Shown: positions 11,453 to 24,745 of the stretch, piece after piece
How the letters are laid out: every line of letters begins with the position of its first letter
Numbering within the stretch: the first letter of the stretch is position 1
Origin: Sebastes aleutianus
Taxonomy: Eukaryota > Chordata > Actinopteri > Perciformes > Sebastidae
Direction of reading: 5' to 3'
Assembly: GCA_916700875.1 (NCBI GenBank)
Contig: CAKAKS010000001.1
Location: 9,735,741-9,799,740, forward strand
DNA length: 64,000 bases
Program-made: the position numbers and the translations under genes
Notes under the pieces: model-generated
Told to the model about the DNA's origin: nothing
The model's input: the letters and a program-made list of their open reading frames with translations, nothing else
The model's database searches: none

Positions 11453-14400
11453 TTTTAGGTCTTATTTGTAAGAAGTCTTGAAGTACAGTATATAACAGAA
11501 CAACATGATCAGGAAAATACAAGATTCTGGTGACAATTTTGAACTATCTGGGACTAAATTAGAACATTTTCTTGTATAATTCTGCACAGAACAGGCTCAA
11601 ATTAACTCAAATTGCAGTTTTTATCTTATCTTATATGATGCTAGTTTTTAAGCTGTCTTGATAAAACTAGTTTTATGTTGGATGCAGTCTATGTCAATCT
11701 TTTATGAAAAAAAAAAAAAAATAGCTGAGCCAACAGACCAAGGCAGGCTGAAAGTAGAAATTACAGACTCAGTGGAGGTAATATGCTCAAACCAATGTCC
11801 CAAAATATGCGCACATTACAATACAAGCAGATACATATATATGCACAGGCAGCATATTTAACAAGATTACAATGTAGAGTACAACTCTATAGACATAATT
11901 GTGTGTTTTGAAAAGAGCCAAATGTCTTTTTATTCCCTTAGATGACCTACTGCGAGACAGAATCAAGGTGTGAAAGCTTGTAATGTACCTATTATCACTG
12001 CCAAACTCTCTGAACCCCCTGCACGCCCCCCAAGAAATAACCTTGTTTCCAAGCTGTGATTTCCTCATTTCCAGCTCTCTTTGTTCTTACACTGCACAAC
12101 CACATGCTCTTATTTCTGGTAAGTAAAATGACAGGTTCAGCTAACTATGTTGAGATGAAACTTCTGAAATAGCATCATGGGAGAGCTCTGTGGAAAACAA
12201 TATCTTCTCTTTCGCATGGCGTTGCAAACCACTTCCTTGCACAAGAGAGCTTTGAGTAAGCAACAAGGTCTGTTGTGCGTGAAGAAAGTGTTTTTTACTC
12301 TCACTAAACGCCACACACACTGCAATTGAGGTTGGTGTAAAAACAGACCTCAATTTCATCATGCCAACAGTAAGCCTCCGGCATGGTCACTGCCATGTGC
12401 TTTAACTAGCATATTACTTATTCTGTCCTATCGCCCTCTATTCAAGTCTTGAGTGAGTAAAACTCTCTTCAATCCATTAAAATAAACGAAGCTGCGAGAG
12501 CGATCTTCATGCTTATAGGCAGCGGTGGGGTTTAATCGTGGATTGGGACCTCACAGAGACAATGATGTATGTTTTGTTTGCTCCTTTAACCCACCACTCA
12601 ACACCCCTCATGCTCCCTTCAACAGGCTCCTTCTCTTCTATGTTTTAACAACCTCTTTGCCTTCTCGGGCCTTTTCGCTTTTCCTAAAATCTCTTCCTGT
12701 GAACTACAGACCGGGTCTTATTTTGTTCCCCCCCTTCCATTCCATGGAAGTGGTGGGGAGGAATTATTGCTTGTTTAAATATAAACTAAAGTGCTGGCCC
12801 CTGCGTGGCACGAGGTTCCAGTAGCTGCTGGTTGACCACAGAGGAAACAGAGTGCCGCTGTTCTAGCGTGCTCCTCCTCCGGCGGACGAAAGTTCAAAGG
12901 GAAGCCAGACTGAACGTGCAGAGGCCAAAGCTTCCTTTCCCTCACCTCACGGTTTCCGCACCTTCCACAGTTGGAATATGAAAGACAAACCCGGTCTCTT
13001 ATTCCATCATATACTTAGTGACAGACGTTTGAACACCAGTAGGATTGTTTCATTCTATACTGCAAAATAGTCTAATTTGACTTGTAAATCCCAAAACATC
13101 CACATTTCTGCAAAGCTACTGTATTCAATGTATGTATCTTTCACGACCTTAGACTTGCTCAGAGGCCAACGGTGGCTGGTGTTACCACAGTTATGTACTC
13201 CGCTATGTTTCCGAGTTTATTTCTCTCAAATTTGCGAGTTGTTCTCATACATTTGCCACTTTAATCTCAGAGATTATCCAAGATTTTTTCACGTAAATGT
13301 ATGACTTTAACCTTGGAAATTCTGAGTTTCTTCTCATAATATTACCCCCCTCCCCGGCTCTGTAATTATAGTATTTTTTAACTACAATGGCCCTAATACG
13401 TAACACACAGCGTAACATTATTTAACCTATAGCTGAATGGTTTATAGGGCCGGGTATTGAACATCAATACATTTTTGTTACCGACCAAAATGTGTTTCAA
13501 GGATACATAACTGTCTTTTTTTTTATTTAATTTAGGCAGTTTTTTACAGGGCAATTTGTTTTTCAACATTTATCTTATTCTAAAATGTAGAAATTGGTTT
13601 TGCAGAAAAAAACAAGTTCTGATTACTGAAAGTGTTTTGGTATTGTTTGGCACCAGGAAATTGTTCAGTGTCTACCTTGATACATATTCTTCATATATGT
13701 TTACAATTTATCTCACTAATACTGTCATTCTGTTGGCCCATAGTCTGATTTTATGGTTATTATTATATTCTGTCTACTTTGTCAATATGACATTTTCATG
13801 TTAAAAATCAAGGGTCTAAGGATAGCAGTTGTTGTATGTTGTATAAATTATAAAGCCCTTTGAGGCAAATTTGTAATACACGATTTTACTTGACTTGACC
13901 GTAATGACACTGTCAACACTTGTAATGAGAAATTTCAAACGCTATCCAACCTAATGACTATGATGATTAATGTGTAAAATGGCTACAAAACAATACCTGC
14001 ATATAGTGCCGTTCTGAAGACGAACAGCCCTAGACTGTTGCTCAAATAAAAAGAACACAACTGAAAATTGATCATTAAATGACACTTGCTCCACTTCAGG
14101 GATTTTGGAACCGAGTAACTCCTTGTAATAGTGTTTTATTGGATTAATCCATCTCCATTAGATAGAGCAAGGCCTTGTTTGTGGCTCTAACATCACAATC
14201 CACTGGAGTCTATTGGTGGTAAATATATATGGTACAATCTGATACAATTCATTCCTAACATGGAGATTATCATTACTGCAGATTAACCTTGTATTCAGTA
14301 ACTAAGTGATCTGCAATAACTCAACAAAATGTATTTGCTCTAACACAGGGAGCTAGAACACGTAATGACGGGCTGTTTTTTTTTTTTTGTTGAGAAATAC

Positions 14401-14750
14401 AGCTTTGATACTCAGCTTGACACCCAGTGTGTTTTCAGCATGTCAGTTGTTTTGGGTTTTAAGGGTGAAGAAAGAATGCAATAATAACGTGTATGAAGAA
14501 TAAGAGAACAAAAAAAGCTTTTGATGCAGAAAAAAAAGTAACAGAGAGAATACAAAGTGCCATCAGTGACCTCAGTTGCCTATTTGTGCTTGTCAGATTT
14601 CACAGCGCTGCAGGCCATTAGGGATTAATGAGGAGTGGAGCTGTTTACTTAAAGCAAGTGAACAGAACCGAGACATGACAGGTTAAAACATGGCAGTCGT
14701 CTCTTCAGTTTATCTCCGGGCTTTTGTCAGTGAAGGCAGCAGGGACGAAG
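11453..14750. other. intron 3 sequence, no gene
   Basis: AT-rich intron with an A tract at 11706-11721 and a T tract near 14379. A GGGCCGGGTATTGAAC phrase at 13446 may be a scrap of a fish DNA transposon. Nothing else is supported. Confidence 0.5.
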
Positions 14751-14752
14751 AG

Positions 14753-14755
<3 letters not shown>

Positions 14756-14815
<60 letters not shown>
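14756..14815. repeat. (GT)n microsatellite, about 60 bp
   Basis: A pure dinucleotide run of roughly 29 units, the longest microsatellite in the window. It should be length-variable between individuals. Confidence 0.98.
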
Positions 14816-15419
14816 TCTAAAGACCAGGACAGAAGGAATGAGAAATGGGGAGACGATGGATCAAGACAAAGATGGCTAAAAGTACACAGAAGACAGACGT
14901 CTTTTTTTTTACTGTAGTTTGCAATCCTTTTTGTGGAGGCGGAGCTGCTCTATCGCACTGATTAAGTTAAAATTCAAAGGATGGAACCAAAGAACTGCAG
15001 TTTTTCTGGTATGTTAATGTCCAGCTAGCGTAGCTGGTTCTTGACCTCCTGCATCACATTTCACTGTGTTCAGCAATATATAGTTGTTCCCCTTGGTTGT
15101 AAACAATTTATCAATCAGAGCTTTGTAGGCAGGAACAAGCATGGGGATGTCTTTTAGTTCAGCCCGGTCGCACGAATAGGCGTATGAATGAAATGATAAT
15201 GCGTAAGGCAAAAGCGTGCAACAAGAACGCCGTTCTTGCTTTTGGCGTGTCATTTGTACCCCATGTAGTCTGACTGCAATGGCCGGTGTTCGAGACCGGT
15301 GTTTTGATACGTAAGTGACATTTGTGACGTGTTTTTTTAGTGATGTTAGTGGCGTGTTTTCCATACTTATGTTACGTTGTTTCCGTACGTATTGTACTTA
15401 GTTTATGTTCTTATTGTAA

Positions 15420-15480
15420 GACCAGCCATGATGTTTTTTCTAAACATAACTAAGTGGTTTTGTAGCCCCCTGCTGGTACT
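15420..15480. repeat. fragment of the CCATGAT...CTAAACCTAACCAAGT family
   Basis: Carries CCATGATGTTTTTTCTAAAC followed by ATAACTAAGTGGTTTTGT. The same phrase occurs at 24.7 kb, 26.2 kb and 30.7 kb in slightly different forms, so this is a dispersed repeat. Confidence 0.55.
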
Positions 15481-16887
15481 GCCCCTCACACGTGTGTAAT
15501 ATTCACACCTCAGCGAGGCAAAACGTGACACTGACACGCTATCCTCTGGTGGACAGGTATAATGATAAAGCTATACATGCAAAACAGAGCAATATAACCC
15601 CATTCCAGCCCCACAAGAAATGAGAGAACATGAGCACAATGTCAGGCTGAATGGAGTGAAATGAAAAGGCAATTCAATCTGATTATCAGGCTGATGTCCG
15701 ACTGAAGTCAAGCGAAGGGTCATGAGGTACGAAAGGAGAAAGACAATAACAGCGTCTCTCTTTGTCATTCACTTTTTGTACTCACAGCAGCCGATACTCT
15801 GACACATATTGGTACTTTGGCTGCAATTGTTGCTTGAGTCTTGAGTTCTTCTGGTCTTTAGTAAAGCTGGTGAGGCACTGAATGAGTTTTGGCTTGTGCT
15901 ATGAACACACTAAATATCTGCCAAAAGTTTAAAAGGTGAATGGAAATATTAACGAGGGATGGAACTAGTGATTTTATTCTGTGTTACAAGAGAAATAACA
16001 GGAAGAGCAGCAAGCAGGACAGAAATATATTTCAGTCCCAAGTACAGAGTAAAATAACAGGGGGATCTTTGTGAAGTGAGGTAGTGTAAAAACACATAAA
16101 AGGGGAAATTACTTTTGAACTACAGTACGTGATGAGAAATGAGACAGACAGACAGCAGCGTGACAATTTTCCTCCACAAAAAGCACTTCTATCTCTTAAT
16201 TCCTACTTTCATTTCAGGGGCTTGAATGAATCCCCCCGAGGGTCAGACGACCTCTTTGTGAATGTGAAGCCACTTATTTTCTCCATTTCAGTCCCATGAA
16301 ACAGTGACATTGAGACACCTCGTCTGTCAGACTGGATCTATAGATACTGTGCAGGTCAACGGGGTATATATGGTTTAGATAGAAGAGTAATATAGAACAT
16401 AACAGTTTGATTATTTAAAAGTAGAAACAATACCAGCCCTAGAAAACGAGAGAATTACAGTTTGAAACCATTTGAAGTGATTTTTACTTTTTGTGTGCTG
16501 TCTGATGTTGTAGAACTATTCCAGGGTAAAACTCAGGTATCGTTGTAGTTTTGGCTGTACTCGCAAAACATTTTGTTTTTGTCTATGTATAAGTATATAA
16601 TATCTGCACATCATAAAATAATAAAAATAAATGACAGTACAGGTGCCAGATGTGCTGAAGTGCTTGAACATAATTTCTCCCCACATAAGCACAAAAGGAT
16701 GATTGCAAATTAAGACACTGTGTTATGTAACAAGCACATTTTTTTAATTGTGCTTGCATGGGGAGGCATTGCTCACTGCCATGTGTGAACTCCCTGAAGT
16801 TAGAGATGGAAATGCTATGACAACTAAGTGCTCAGCAACAATGCACATTTTTTAACTCCTGACTGTTAGCACATGTACTGTACGTAC
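15481..16887. other. intron 3 sequence upstream of the exon 3 donor, nothing notable
   Basis: No recognisable repeat or exon. A few simple-sequence scraps only. Confidence 0.5.
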
Positions 16888-17068
16888 CGGAGGGAGAAGG
16901 GAGTAGCGGATGCAGAATCCCGGCTCAGACGGGAAGTACTCATCAGAGATGAAGCGGATCCTGATCTGACTGCCTTTGGACGTGTGACTAGCTGGTGCCG
17001 ACTGCGACCCGCACCAACGACCCAGGATGGTGTTCTCAGTCGGATCCTCTATCTCCACAAAGTCGTAC
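16888..17068 (-). CDS. pdgfc: pdgfc coding exon 3 (second half of CUB domain)
   Basis: Completes Lys102 and encodes residues 103-162. It begins YDFVEIEDP and contains ILGRWCGS, KGSQIRIRF and SDEYFPSEPGFCIRY, which are the diagnostic second half of the PDGFC CUB domain. Cys121 (in RWCG) should pair with Cys101 of exon 2; Cys154 is in the GFC motif. Acceptor CTCTACCAG and donor GTACGTAC were read directly; the exon ends on a whole codon (phase 0) after SLLPP. The last residues belong to the linker that follows the CUB fold and vary more between species. The open frame runs on past the donor to a false tail (VRTVHV...), which is intron sequence. Confidence 0.96.
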
Positions 17069-18324
17069 CTGGTAGAGTGAGACAGACAAAGAGCAGAAAC
17101 GGATTATTTTAGTCTCTAAGACATCACCAGTTTAGTAGTCGATATCTATACCAGTGAAATTCCACAATTCTCGATAACAATTTGATACCACGGTAAAAAA
17201 CAAAAGTAAAACAATAAACAAGCTAGTGTTAGGAAGTTAAACAGGTCATCATTTCCTCTCTAACATCTATTTGTATTGCTGTGAAAACATCTCCTTCAAA
17301 CAACTCTAGCCTATTTATTCAGGTTTTTGGCCAAAAATTAAATTTAACAAGGTTACATTTGAACACATCCTGATAACGTTATAATTTAACTTTGCCTAAT
17401 ACTCCTTTTTACTGAGCAACAACTTCCAGTTACTACTGGCTTTGTTTGAGTTTTCATATGGTCGATTTAGACCTCTACACGTGCGTGTTAGTTAACTTTA
17501 ATTGCATTTTTGCTTGTTGTAAGCTCGTCAGCACCGTTAATGTTTGCCGTGGTCTCCTCAGCTCTGCCTTGCCCTTCTGAACATGAGGTTGTTAATATCA
17601 ATAAAGCTGCCCAGGGAAATAAAGGTTTAAAACCTCATTTAAAAAAAAAAGGAAAAATAAATATCTGAGCTTTGAGAGATGAGATGTGTTCCTGTTATTT
17701 ACTGCTTGAATTAAAAGAATAAAATGATGGCCCATCTACTGAGGACAAATCTCAGGTTGGTTGACAGTGCAGCATTAGCAGCTGTTCTTACTGTTTAGCA
17801 GTTATGGCTGCTGATGCAGCCTTTTGACAGGCATACTACACTGATGCTACATGTTGTCAGTGAAATATAGTTTCAATTAAACCTCGAGTTCATTATACTG
17901 TACTGTACTGCATGTTGACTGTGGTCTCTTGGACTCAGTTGTTTAAAAACTCACTTTGTAAATAATAAAATTCATGACTGCTGTTTTGTGTTTGTGTCTG
18001 TATGAACAAAAATACAGTATGAGGATATTTTCTGCAATAATGTACTTTTATCTCTTAACCTTATTCAGGATCATATTTCTATTTTCAGAAAGTTCTCTTT
18101 GATACCTGCATAAATAACCCATGTAATTGGACTGCATTGGAGTTTAAATTATACAGTATTTTTCACTAAATCAACAGAAAATATTGGTGGTTTAAAATCA
18201 ATCATTACATTTGAGAAAATCCCATGCATTTTTTAAATAATATTTATTTTTAACATGATGAGTTTAACAGGTTTAAAGGATTTAGCGACATGAATTTCAC
18301 TAAATAAAATGAAATACATTTTAA
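17069..18324. other. intron 2 sequence after exon 3's acceptor, nothing notable
   Basis: AT-rich DNA with an A tract near 17640. No exon-like or repeat-like structure is recognised. Confidence 0.5.
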
Positions 18325-18415
18325 TTCAATCAATCAATCAATCTTAATTCATATATCACCTTTCAAACAAATCAAATGTACTTCAAAGTGCTTCATAATT
18401 GAGAATAATATAAAC
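18325..18415. repeat. AATC-headed interspersed repeat fragment
   Basis: A (TCAA)n run at about 18327-18343 is followed by CATATATCACCTTTCAAACAAATC...CTTCAAAGTGCTTCATAA. This resembles the decayed end of a common fish retroelement that reads as a tetranucleotide tail followed by a TTTATATAGCACC-like segment. Single copy in this window. Confidence 0.45.
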
Positions 18416-21400
18416 AAAAGCTGGTCCTTTTTGATTGTTGTGGGGATCCGACTTTGTGACCCTGTAATTACATGACAGTCTCTCTCTTCACCGGCCACCC
18501 TGCCAACCCATAATACCAGTAAACACTATGAAGTGCAGAAGCATATGGCCATGCTCCAGACTCCTTTGGTGTGCCAAGGCTAACATCGACCAACCTCAGC
18601 ACTTAAGACACGCAAGTTCAGGAGTTCAGCCTTTATTATTTATACCTGTGTGTGTGTGTGTAACCAGTGGCTTCAATACAGCCTTGTTTCACTGACTCTT
18701 CGCAGTCTGGGATTAATCACTTTGCCATTTGCGTCAACAGGCACGCTAACCTCTCATTCAGCGCTGCCAATTCGGATATTTGGATTTCAAAGACATTGTT
18801 TACCTTTTGCGCAGGCTTGACAGATTCAGTTCAAGCTGGTTTCAATAAAACAACACGGAGGGACATGAGCAAGACTAAAAATGGATTTTCTGTGATGTTA
18901 AATAAACTGAAGGGGAGGGGGGTCGATAAATTTACTGACTCGACTGCCTTTGATTTGGAACGTTATACAGGAAGTTGGTAATCTGCACAAACAAAACGTG
19001 TTGGGAAAGGTAAAACTGAAAGTGTGCTTTTTGGAAAAATCATATATTCAGTTTAAAACGTACAAATGGTTAAGATTGTAAAACATTCATTGATATAAAT
19101 GCGAAGCAGACTGGCATGAAATGGTTTTTGGAAAAGGATGAAATATCATTTTAGCTTCTCTCTGCCTTACTCGATGGAGGTCAATGAGGAGAGAAGCTTT
19201 TCCTCTCTGAAAATCAGACAGCTCCAGAGCTTTTGACAGATGGCTCATCAATAATGCAGCACGCCCTGATCATTACACACCGCCATGTGTTCAGAATCAC
19301 CATGTCGAACAGCGGTTTCTCAGATTTACAAATGCACTGACATACATACCAAACTGTACAGTACGTACAGTCACAGCGAACAGGATCAGAACAACAAAGG
19401 AATGTTACATACTAGCATATAGGATTACCTTCCTGCACACTGCAAGGAAAACAGTGTTTAATATTCACAAAGCTTTCTCCTACATAGTGTTTTTCCTTGT
19501 ACATTATTAATAGATATAATATCTACCGCTGACGCAGATTAGCAACACAAACACTGTTCTTCCTCTCCCTTTTAGACTAAAGACAGAGAGCATAAATGCC
19601 TCTCTGAGAGCAGTCCTGTCTGTGAGCCGTCAAGCACGACTCTGCTGCCATGCCAACCGGCAGCAAGACCAATCCCCTCTCCAATATGCCTCTCCTCCAG
19701 TGGATTTGGTAAGAATGCTTTTCATCGCGCCACGGACAAACAGAATAGCAGATGAGCATCTCGACTACACAGCCTCCCTCTCGTCTTAGCTCCTCGCCCC
19801 TCGCTCCAGGCTCGCTACCAAAGCCGAACACACCTCCTACTGTTGTTTGTTTTATCCCCTGCCATTGCTGTGAATCACTGGACAGGAGATTACTGGTCTG
19901 GTTTATTTGCATCGCATTGTGCAGTGACACAAGAGTAAGTGCGGCGTATCACTAACATTGCATTTTTTTGATACTGGAATGAAGTTCTAAGGGGGTGAAT
20001 ACATTTTTAAACACACACATGAAAGATAAAGTAGATATGCAGACTAGGCCAGAGGCAGTGGGTTTGTGTGTGTGTGTGTGTGTGTGTATGTGGGACAGAG
20101 AATGAGTGTATGAGAGAGAAGAGAGAGGGTGAGAGAGAGAAGACAAGCACAGAGACTTGTGTGTCTGTTTCTGCTTGTGATTGCATGCTGCATTCATCTG
20201 TCTGCCAGCCCCTGCCAAGAGTGTGTATCTTGGGATCCGATCAAAACCTGTTGGGCCTCAGTCTGGGGGAAGGAGTGAAAAATGTGAGAGCTGGAGCGGT
20301 AGACGTGGCGATGACTTGCATGACCCCTTGAAAAGGATGTTGTTATTGTCTCTCGCCCCTCTCCCTGAGGACGCCGACTAGTGCCGTCTTGTACGGGCAG
20401 GAACGGCACAAAACGTTGTCAATCTGCACCCTGCCCCACGGTGGAACTTTCCCTGTTTCAACAGAAACACTAACCTCATTTGTCAACGTGCACAGAGGTG
20501 TGGTCGGGGGGGTGGGGGGGGCTCAAATTACCTGCACTCACATAATCCCCAAAAAAAGACAGGAAGTATATTGTCAAAACAGAAGCATGAATCCTGCATG
20601 GCGGCACATTAAATCAGCTGCAAACCCATCTTTAACCAGACTCTGGACCAAAATCTGAGTCAGAATCACAAACACCACACAATGAAAGTAAAAGCCCAGG
20701 AACTGTCACTTGAACAGACGCATACTGAATCACATCTTCTTTTAATTCTCTGATATGCAGCGTTGAGATACATGTTCATCTGGTGCTGCCGTGTCCAACA
20801 CGAAACTGTCATTCACCTTGTCATCCATTAGGGGGCTCTCCAGGAATGACTAGCGAGGTCACCCTCCCCCAGCTCGTCTCCAAATTCCAGTGATTAGGCT
20901 CCTCCATGCTAACCAGACACTTGTGATATATTGACAGCAGGGCACTGAGCATAATGCGCTGTGGGTAAATCGATCGTCGGGGCTCCTCGGGATGCCTGTT
21001 TAAATTGAATGGCAACAGAAGGAAAACCCAGGCAGTAATTGAAAGTGGGCTCCTCAATAAAGCAGAGGATGTACCGTATGTATATGTGTGTGTTTGTGTT
21101 TATGTTTTGCCAGTCAGGGGGTGTGGCGGGTGTCTTTTGAACAATCACGTGAGCAACTAAAAATATCGACTACGTCCACTAAAATATGCCGGCCTGAACC
21201 TGGACGAAACAAATCACTCTGCTGCTGAGTTTTCAATATTCACGAGCTGCCACGGCAGACCAAAGGCAATTTCACAAATGGCCACACTCTGACTCTAAAT
21301 CTTTAAAGATGGACGACAACACAGGCAGGACACGTCTTTACCCCAGACCAGCACACATCTGGCATGCCAACTGCGGAAGCCCACATCTGATGAGAGCTGG

Positions 21401-21490
21401 CCAAGCAGAGGAAACTTTTAATGAAAAACTGCTACAACTAACCGCTAAAGGAGATTATTCTTTTCATCGAGTGTAACGGAGAACATTTCA
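18416..21490. other. intron 2 sequence with simple repeats only
   Basis: Contains a short (GT)n run near 18645-18660, a (GT)n run at 20064-20092 followed by GA-rich sequence to about 20145, and G-rich tracts around 20500-20521. No gene was found; the reading frame at 19577-19930 (117 codons) has no family features. Confidence 0.5.
20064..20092. repeat. (GT)n microsatellite with adjacent GA-rich tract
   Basis: A GT dinucleotide run with one interruption, followed by an AGAGAGAA-rich stretch to about 20145. Confidence 0.9.
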
Positions 21491-22068
21491 TTTAGACTAG
21501 GGTGACCAGGTCCCAACAAACCAAATGTGGGACAAAGAGTATGTTTGTGTGGGACAATGTGGGACACATTACCAAGGCTGAGAGGTACTGTAGTCTACAA
21601 TTTTTAGATAATGTCTATCTAACTAATAACTATACTTTAAATAATAAAGATTTCTATTCTGCCCCTTATCTTGTAACATCTCTATGCTTTGCCCGAATGC
21701 ATCCATAGATCGGCACATCTCTTTTTGAGCCGCAAGTTTTTTGTGAGACTCACATGTACTGTGTCGCTTCATGTCGTATTCCCCCTCTGTGAAATTGAAA
21801 AATAACTAGCAAATTTCACATAAAACTCTGAGAATCGCCTTGCTCCGGCTTATAAATGTTTATAAGTAGTTTCACAGTCTTTGTAGTAGATGCTCTTCCT
21901 TTTCTTTGTGGTAGTTTCCATCATATACCCTGACAGGAAAATTATCCACAATATTATCCACATTAGGCCCAGAAAGCCAGCCTATTGGAGGACAAAATAA
22001 AGTGATATATTACAAAAGATACTTGTTACCATTATAAAGTTAACTTTATTGCAATTCTTAGATATAAA

Positions 22069-22601
22069 CAGTGGTGGAATGCAACAAAATACATTCCTAC
22101 TGTACCTAAGTACAATTTTGACATAGGCCTACTGTACTTGTACTTTTCTTGAGTATTTCCATTTTCTGCTACTTTATACTTCTACTCCACTACATCTCAG
22201 AGGGAAATATTGTACTTTTTATTGCACGGAATTTATCTGACAGCTTTAGTTTTATTTTACATACAAAATTAACTGATACAATATGATGCATTATTATAGA
22301 TTGCCAAGCATTCCCTCACAGATGTTTTCAGTTCTGTGGCTGATATATAGTAAGTTATTCTGTATTTCATTTGATTTATGTCATCACTTTTTATCATACA
22401 CTTATTGTCTGTCTATCTTATCTTATTGCTTTTAGATAGATAGATAGATGTACTTTATTCATCCCAAAATTGGTAAATTATTGAATTGGGAAATTATTTA
22501 AAGTGCAGAGCTGACCCATTCTCTCATCCTATACATTTCATTGGTCTGTGCTATTGTTATTTTTACTCAAGTAAATGATCTGAGTACTTCTACCTCCGCT
22601 G
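22069..22601. mobile_element. hAT-like non-autonomous element with perfect 8-bp target duplication
   Basis: The element begins CAGTGGTGGAATG and ends CTACCTCCGCTG, which are imperfect inverse repeats. It is flanked by identical 8-mers GATATAAA at 22061-22068 and 22602-22609. The interior TGAGTATTTCCATTTTCTGC with CTACTTTATACTTCTACTCCAC is a phrase widespread in teleost genomes. A TAGA tetranucleotide run with GTACTTTATTCATCCCAAAA (about 22435-22490) looks like a second element nested in it. It ends 52 bp short of the exon 2 boundary. Confidence 0.85.
22433..22510. mobile_element. nested retroelement-like fragment with TAGA tail
   Basis: (TAGA)4 followed by TGTACTTTATTCATCCCAAAA. In fish this tail-and-terminus combination usually marks an end of a non-LTR element; the family is uncertain. 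It interrupts the hAT-like element. Confidence 0.55.
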
Positions 22602-22660
22602 GATATAAAACAACACTCACTCAACAACAATCTATTGCTATTAATCAGCATTGTTCTTAC

Positions 22661-22853
22661 TTGCATATGCCATCTTCGGGGTCCTCCAGACCAAACCTTT
22701 CATCAAAGTTGAGCTGGATCCTCATGTTATTGGTCGCCACTAGTCTCCAGACCAAAGCGGTATTCCTGGGATAAGTGTTTGGGAAGTCTGGGCTCTGGAC
22801 CATTCCCTCTCCAGACACTGTTATGATCTTCTCCTGATGGGAATCTTGCACTC
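22661..22853 (-). CDS. pdgfc: pdgfc coding exon 2 (first half of CUB domain)
   Basis: Encodes residues 38-101 plus two bases of codon 102 (Lys). Acceptor TTCTGTTTTAG and donor GTAAGAAC are good consensus sites. Motifs include IITVSGEG, QSPDFPNTYPRNT, LVWRLVA and FDERFGLEDPEDGIC, all characteristic of the CUB domain of PDGFC. The CUB domain keeps the growth factor latent and mediates binding to extracellular and pericellular components (known for the family). Cys101 is one of the two conserved CUB cysteines; its partner, Cys121, is in exon 3. The exon is isolated, with 33.6 kb of intron before it and 5.6 kb after, and a hAT-like element lies 52 bp beyond its end. Confidence 0.97.
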
Positions 22854-24520
22854 CTAAAACAGAAATCAGATTGTTTTTTTGTGATTTGCATAATATATAC
22901 TGTAGCAGTTTGATTGGTTCACATTAAATCAGTTAGAATGCATTATTTCACTGACGAGGGCTTGGGTTGGAGAAGACACTAAGCTCATGATTTGAAAACA
23001 TGTAAAGCACCTTGCAAAGTGATATGATGCAGTAGGAAATATTGAGCAGCTGTCCAATATAAAAGGTGAGACTTTAAAGAAGAACGTCAGATTGACGCTC
23101 CCTTAATGTTTTATTCATCCTTTGACAGTCTTACCTGGAAAAAATCGGACATATCTGACACCTGCTCAAACATATTGCCTATACCTGTTACATTAAAAAA
23201 AACAGATTTATACAGGCAAATTATTAAATAATTGGCCAGCTTCACTGTTCCATAGGGGTTTGTCTTTAACCTGGTATATCTGGTAATTAGATAAAGCGTT
23301 TACACAAATCTAAAGGATTTATAATCATAAACTTGTATATTCCCTCATTATTTGTATGTATATCGCTTGTGTTTAACTGCATATTGTTATCATCACTCCA
23401 CAAATCTAAAGCATTAATTCAGAGTACTTCAAAGGGAACGCTGCCTGATGCGTTTCACCAAGCTCCTCCTCCCATAAAACCATTAAGGTCCACTGGGACC
23501 AGTTGCTTCAGGACTTAATCACAGTGACGGAGCTCGTCACTGTGTCCCTCAGGGCCCCAACAGGCCCCGATACTTCCACCTGAGCCTCACAACCATCGCA
23601 ATGACAACACCCTAAAGCTACGCTGATTACAGGACTGTTTACAATTCAACGGGTCAAAATAATCAGATCAAATGTAAGAACATGAGAAGAAAGATATTGT
23701 TGCACATTGTGAGTCTGTGTGTGATTCATCATGAGAAAATGTGGTCCTGGAGACGTCTACTGTAGCGGGAACTACCACAGAAGCTGTTTTGAGTACTTTG
23801 CCATGTGTTTATTTTTCTGTTTGTTCTGTTCTGTCTCTCTGTGGACAGATTTTGTCAACTCGAGAGCATCACGGTGCAAGATGTAGTCACGAAACTTTAT
23901 AGGTGTGTAGTTGACATAAAAATGAAGGCAGAGTTTGAAGATGGGCGTGGTCCGAGCAAAAGTGCCGGAAGTAGGGGGGTAGGAAGTGGGGAAGGGACCA
24001 TCACCCCCCCCGTCTTTACGCCCATGGTCTGATTTGACGCTGCGACTGGTGTGATCCCATCACAAGATGATCTCTAGTTTGTTATGTTTTAAGCAATCAA
24101 AATCAATACAAAGTAGCATCAATATATAATTTTCAAAAGAGTTTATAATCTCTCATCATGAACAATCACCATCATCCGCATTGCAGCTCAGTCTGAAATA
24201 CTAGACAATTTCCGAAAAGTTACACAAATACTCTCTTCAATACAATGTTTAGCCTAACTTAGCACAAGCACTTGACGCAGGAGGAAACAACTAGTCTCAT
24301 TATAAGTAAAAAAAATATGCCTTTCAGCAAATATTCACATGTTGTAGCACGCTAGTAACCACGTGTCAGTTGGGTTTAGTCCAGAGCTATGAAAGTATGC
24401 AAAAGCCCTGTCTCCTAATAATTTTGTTCCTTTAAAATGAAACTGCATTGTGAATTATGTTTCAAGGGAATAATATTTCGTTGTTTTTTACTTATCACAA
24501 ATACGTTTGTAATAATAGTC
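22854..24520. other. intron 1, part nearest exon 2, nothing notable
   Basis: No exon or repeat family is recognised, apart from a C tract near 24001. Chance frames only. Confidence 0.45.
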
Positions 24521-24745
24521 TGCATAGGGAGGACATCGGGTTTGGTGGATGGGTCAAACAAACACAGGACTTTCACCCAGGAGACTGCTGTTTGTGTCCC
24601 GTATGAAACCAAAAGTCAATGTTCACTTATTCTTATTTATGTCCGTAGTTTAATAACTTAACAAACCTAGTCATTATAATCTGAACCATGATGCTTTTTT
24701 ACTAAACCTAACCAAGTGGCTTTGTCGTCTGAACCTAACAAAGTT
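24521..24745. repeat. dispersed repeat (GGATGGGTCAAACAAACA...CTAAACCTAACCAAGT family)
   Basis: Contains GGTGGATGGGTCAAACAAAC, TTTCACCCAGGAGACTG, GTCCCGTATGAAACCAAAAG and CCATGATGC...CTAAACCTAACCAAGTGG. The same ordered phrases occur at 26065-26330 and, inverted, at 53090-53300. Confidence 0.7.

Noticed and set aside
14756..14815. Possible Z-DNA or regulatory role of the long GT run
   Set aside because: GT microsatellites are very frequent in fish introns; nothing in the surroundings supports a specific function.
15014..15364. 116-codon minus-strand frame
   Set aside because: Located in intron 3 in repeat-related sequence, no protein similarity recognised.
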